From assembly GCA_019234175.1 (NCBI GenBank), contig JAFALP010000053.1, positions 1 through 5,535 of the forward strand: a DNA stretch of 5,535 bases, read 5' to 3'. This document shows, in pieces, positions 4,902 through 5,535 of this stretch. Numbering within the stretch: position 1 is the stretch's first letter; each line of letters opens with the position of its first letter. Position numbers and translations under genes: made by a program. The stretch comes from Actinomycetota bacterium. Lineage in GTDB: Bacteria > Actinomycetota > Thermoleophilia > Gaiellales > Gaiellaceae. The notes beneath the pieces are model-generated. The model made no database searches. It saw only the letters and a list, made by a program, of their open reading frames with translations, and was not told where the DNA came from.

Positions 4902-5428
4902 TCGGCGTGCTCGTTTCGGGCGAGGGGACGAACCTGCAGGCGCTCGTGGACGCCGGCCTGCCGATCGTCGCCGTCGCCTCCAACCGCGCCGACGCGCCCG
5001 CGCTTCGCCGCGTCGCCAACTCGGCGGTGTTCGACCTCGCCGACTACGACACGCGGGAGGAGCGCGACGCGGCGATGGCGGACTGGCTCTCGGACGAAGG
5101 CGCGACGCTCGTCGTCCTCGCCGGGTACATGCAGCTGCTCACGCCCGCGTTCCTCGACCGCTTCCCGGACGCGGTCGTGAATGTCCACCCCTCCCTCCTG
5201 CCGGAGTTCCCGGGGCTGCACGCGGTCGAGGACCAGCTCGCCGCCGGCGTGAGCGAGTCGGGGGCGACGGTGCACATCGTCGACGAGGGCGTCGACAGCG
5301 GCCCCGTGCTCGCGCAGGAGCGCGTGCCGGTGCTTCCCGGCGACACGCCGGCGTCGCTGCACGAGCGAATCAAGACCGTGGAACATCGACTCCTCCCGAA
5401 GGTGGTGGCCGAGCTGTGCGCGCGCTGA
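4898..5428 (+). CDS. purN: Phosphoribosylglycinamide formyltransferase (GAR transformylase), compact form
   Basis: 176 residues from the GTG at 4898. Transfers the formyl group of 10-formyl-tetrahydrofolate to GAR, giving FGAR in de novo purine synthesis. The N-terminal VLVSGEGTNLQAL (4-16) is the phosphate-binding loop region. The catalytic triad of the family is present: N95 and H97 in VVNVHPSLLPEFPGLHAVED (93-112), and D133 in the IVDEGVDSGPVL segment. The C-terminal TVEHRLLP segment (160-167) is also typical. E. coli PurN is about 212 residues; this one is shorter through a tight region between the first loop and VVLAGYMQLLTP (72-83). The GTG is chosen because it sits at the purM stop (GTGA overlap) and brings the first strand to the correct N-terminal position. 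A start further upstream would run into purM sequence. Confidence 0.95.
   Translation: MIGVLVSGEGTNLQALVDAGLPIVAVASNRADAPALRRVANSAVFDLADYDTREERDAAMADWLSDEGATLVVLAGYMQLLTPAFLDRFPDAVVNVHPSLLPEFPGLHAVEDQLAAGVSESGATVHIVDEGVDSGPVLAQERVPVLPGDTPASLHERIKTVEHRLLPKVVAELCAR
5399..5405 (+). promoter_or_regulatory. Shine-Dalgarno of purH inside the 3' end of purN
   Basis: AAGGTGG lies 10 bases upstream of the GTG at 5416 and inside the purN coding sequence. It supports GTG 5416 as the purH start and coupled translation of the two genes. Confidence 0.55.
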
Positions 5429-5535
5429 TCTCGACCTACGACACGACCGGACTCGACGTCTTCGCCCGCGGCCTCGACGAGCTCGGCGTCGAGCTCGTCA
5501 CCACCGGCGGGCACACCGATGCGTTCCTGCGCGGG
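5416..5535 (+). CDS. purH: Bifunctional AICAR formyltransferase/IMP cyclohydrolase, N-terminal fragment
   Basis: First 40 residues only; the gene runs off the right edge. The start of the MGS-like IMP cyclohydrolase domain is recognisable: RALISTYDTTGLDVFARGL (2-20), then ELGVELVTTGG (22-32). PurH formylates AICAR and closes the ring to IMP, the last two steps of the pathway, which fits its place after purM and purN. It overlaps purN by 13 bases, with a Shine-Dalgarno inside purN. The usual DKTG motif reads DTTG here, and the TGGT-type loop reads TGGHT, so two nucleotide-phosphate-binding positions are atypical. A stand-alone MGS-domain protein cannot be excluded from 40 residues, but the context makes PurH much the likeliest. 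Confidence 0.88.
   Translation, partial: MRALISTYDTTGLDVFARGLDELGVELVTTGGHTDAFLRG

Overview
The window is very GC-rich (clearly above 65% by eye). It uses GTG and TTG starts freely and shows at least one leaderless-type start (a TANNNT hexamer followed at once by the start codon). Together with the gene content this suggests a high-GC actinobacterium, possibly of the Thermoleophilia (Gaiellales/Solirubrobacterales) type. The phylum-level call is inference from composition and style, because no rRNA or other marker gene is present.

Left 60% (1..3286, minus strand): a tight two-gene unit read right to left. The first gene (2432..3286) encodes an acidic, Ala/Gly-rich 284-residue protein of no family I can name with confidence. 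It has no signal peptide or membrane segment. It carries a 79-residue segment twice, in gapless register, on either side of an Ala/Gly linker that contains three copies of an 11-residue repeat. Fifteen bases after its stop codon, in the same frame, starts a large membrane protein (2416 to beyond base 1, at least 805 residues). That protein has an N-terminal PqqD/RRE-like winged-helix region, an M50 (site-2-protease-like) zinc metallopeptidase core with HELGH and DG motifs, about seven membrane segments, and a long extracytoplasmic part. The extracytoplasmic part has a paired-CxxC domain and two Thr-rich stretches, the last of which runs off the window. The pairing suggests that the membrane protein processes, exports or displays the small repeat protein. 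This is the part of the window most likely to be an undescribed system.

Centre (3287..3370): a short divergent intergenic region that must hold the promoters for both directions.

Right 40% (3371..5535, plus strand): a vicinal-oxygen-chelate (glyoxalase-fold) protein, followed by an ordinary de novo purine cluster, purM, purN and purH (partial). PurM closes the imidazole ring (FGAM to AIR). PurN formylates GAR to FGAR. PurH carries out the last two steps to IMP. purM/purN overlap by 4 bases and purN/purH by 13, so they are almost certainly co-transcribed and translationally coupled. PurM and PurN are both compact versions of their families, and the PurH N-terminus has unusual residues in its nucleotide-phosphate-binding loops.

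There is no stretch over 300 bases without a gene. I see no tRNA, rRNA, CRISPR, insertion sequence or convincing rho-independent terminator.
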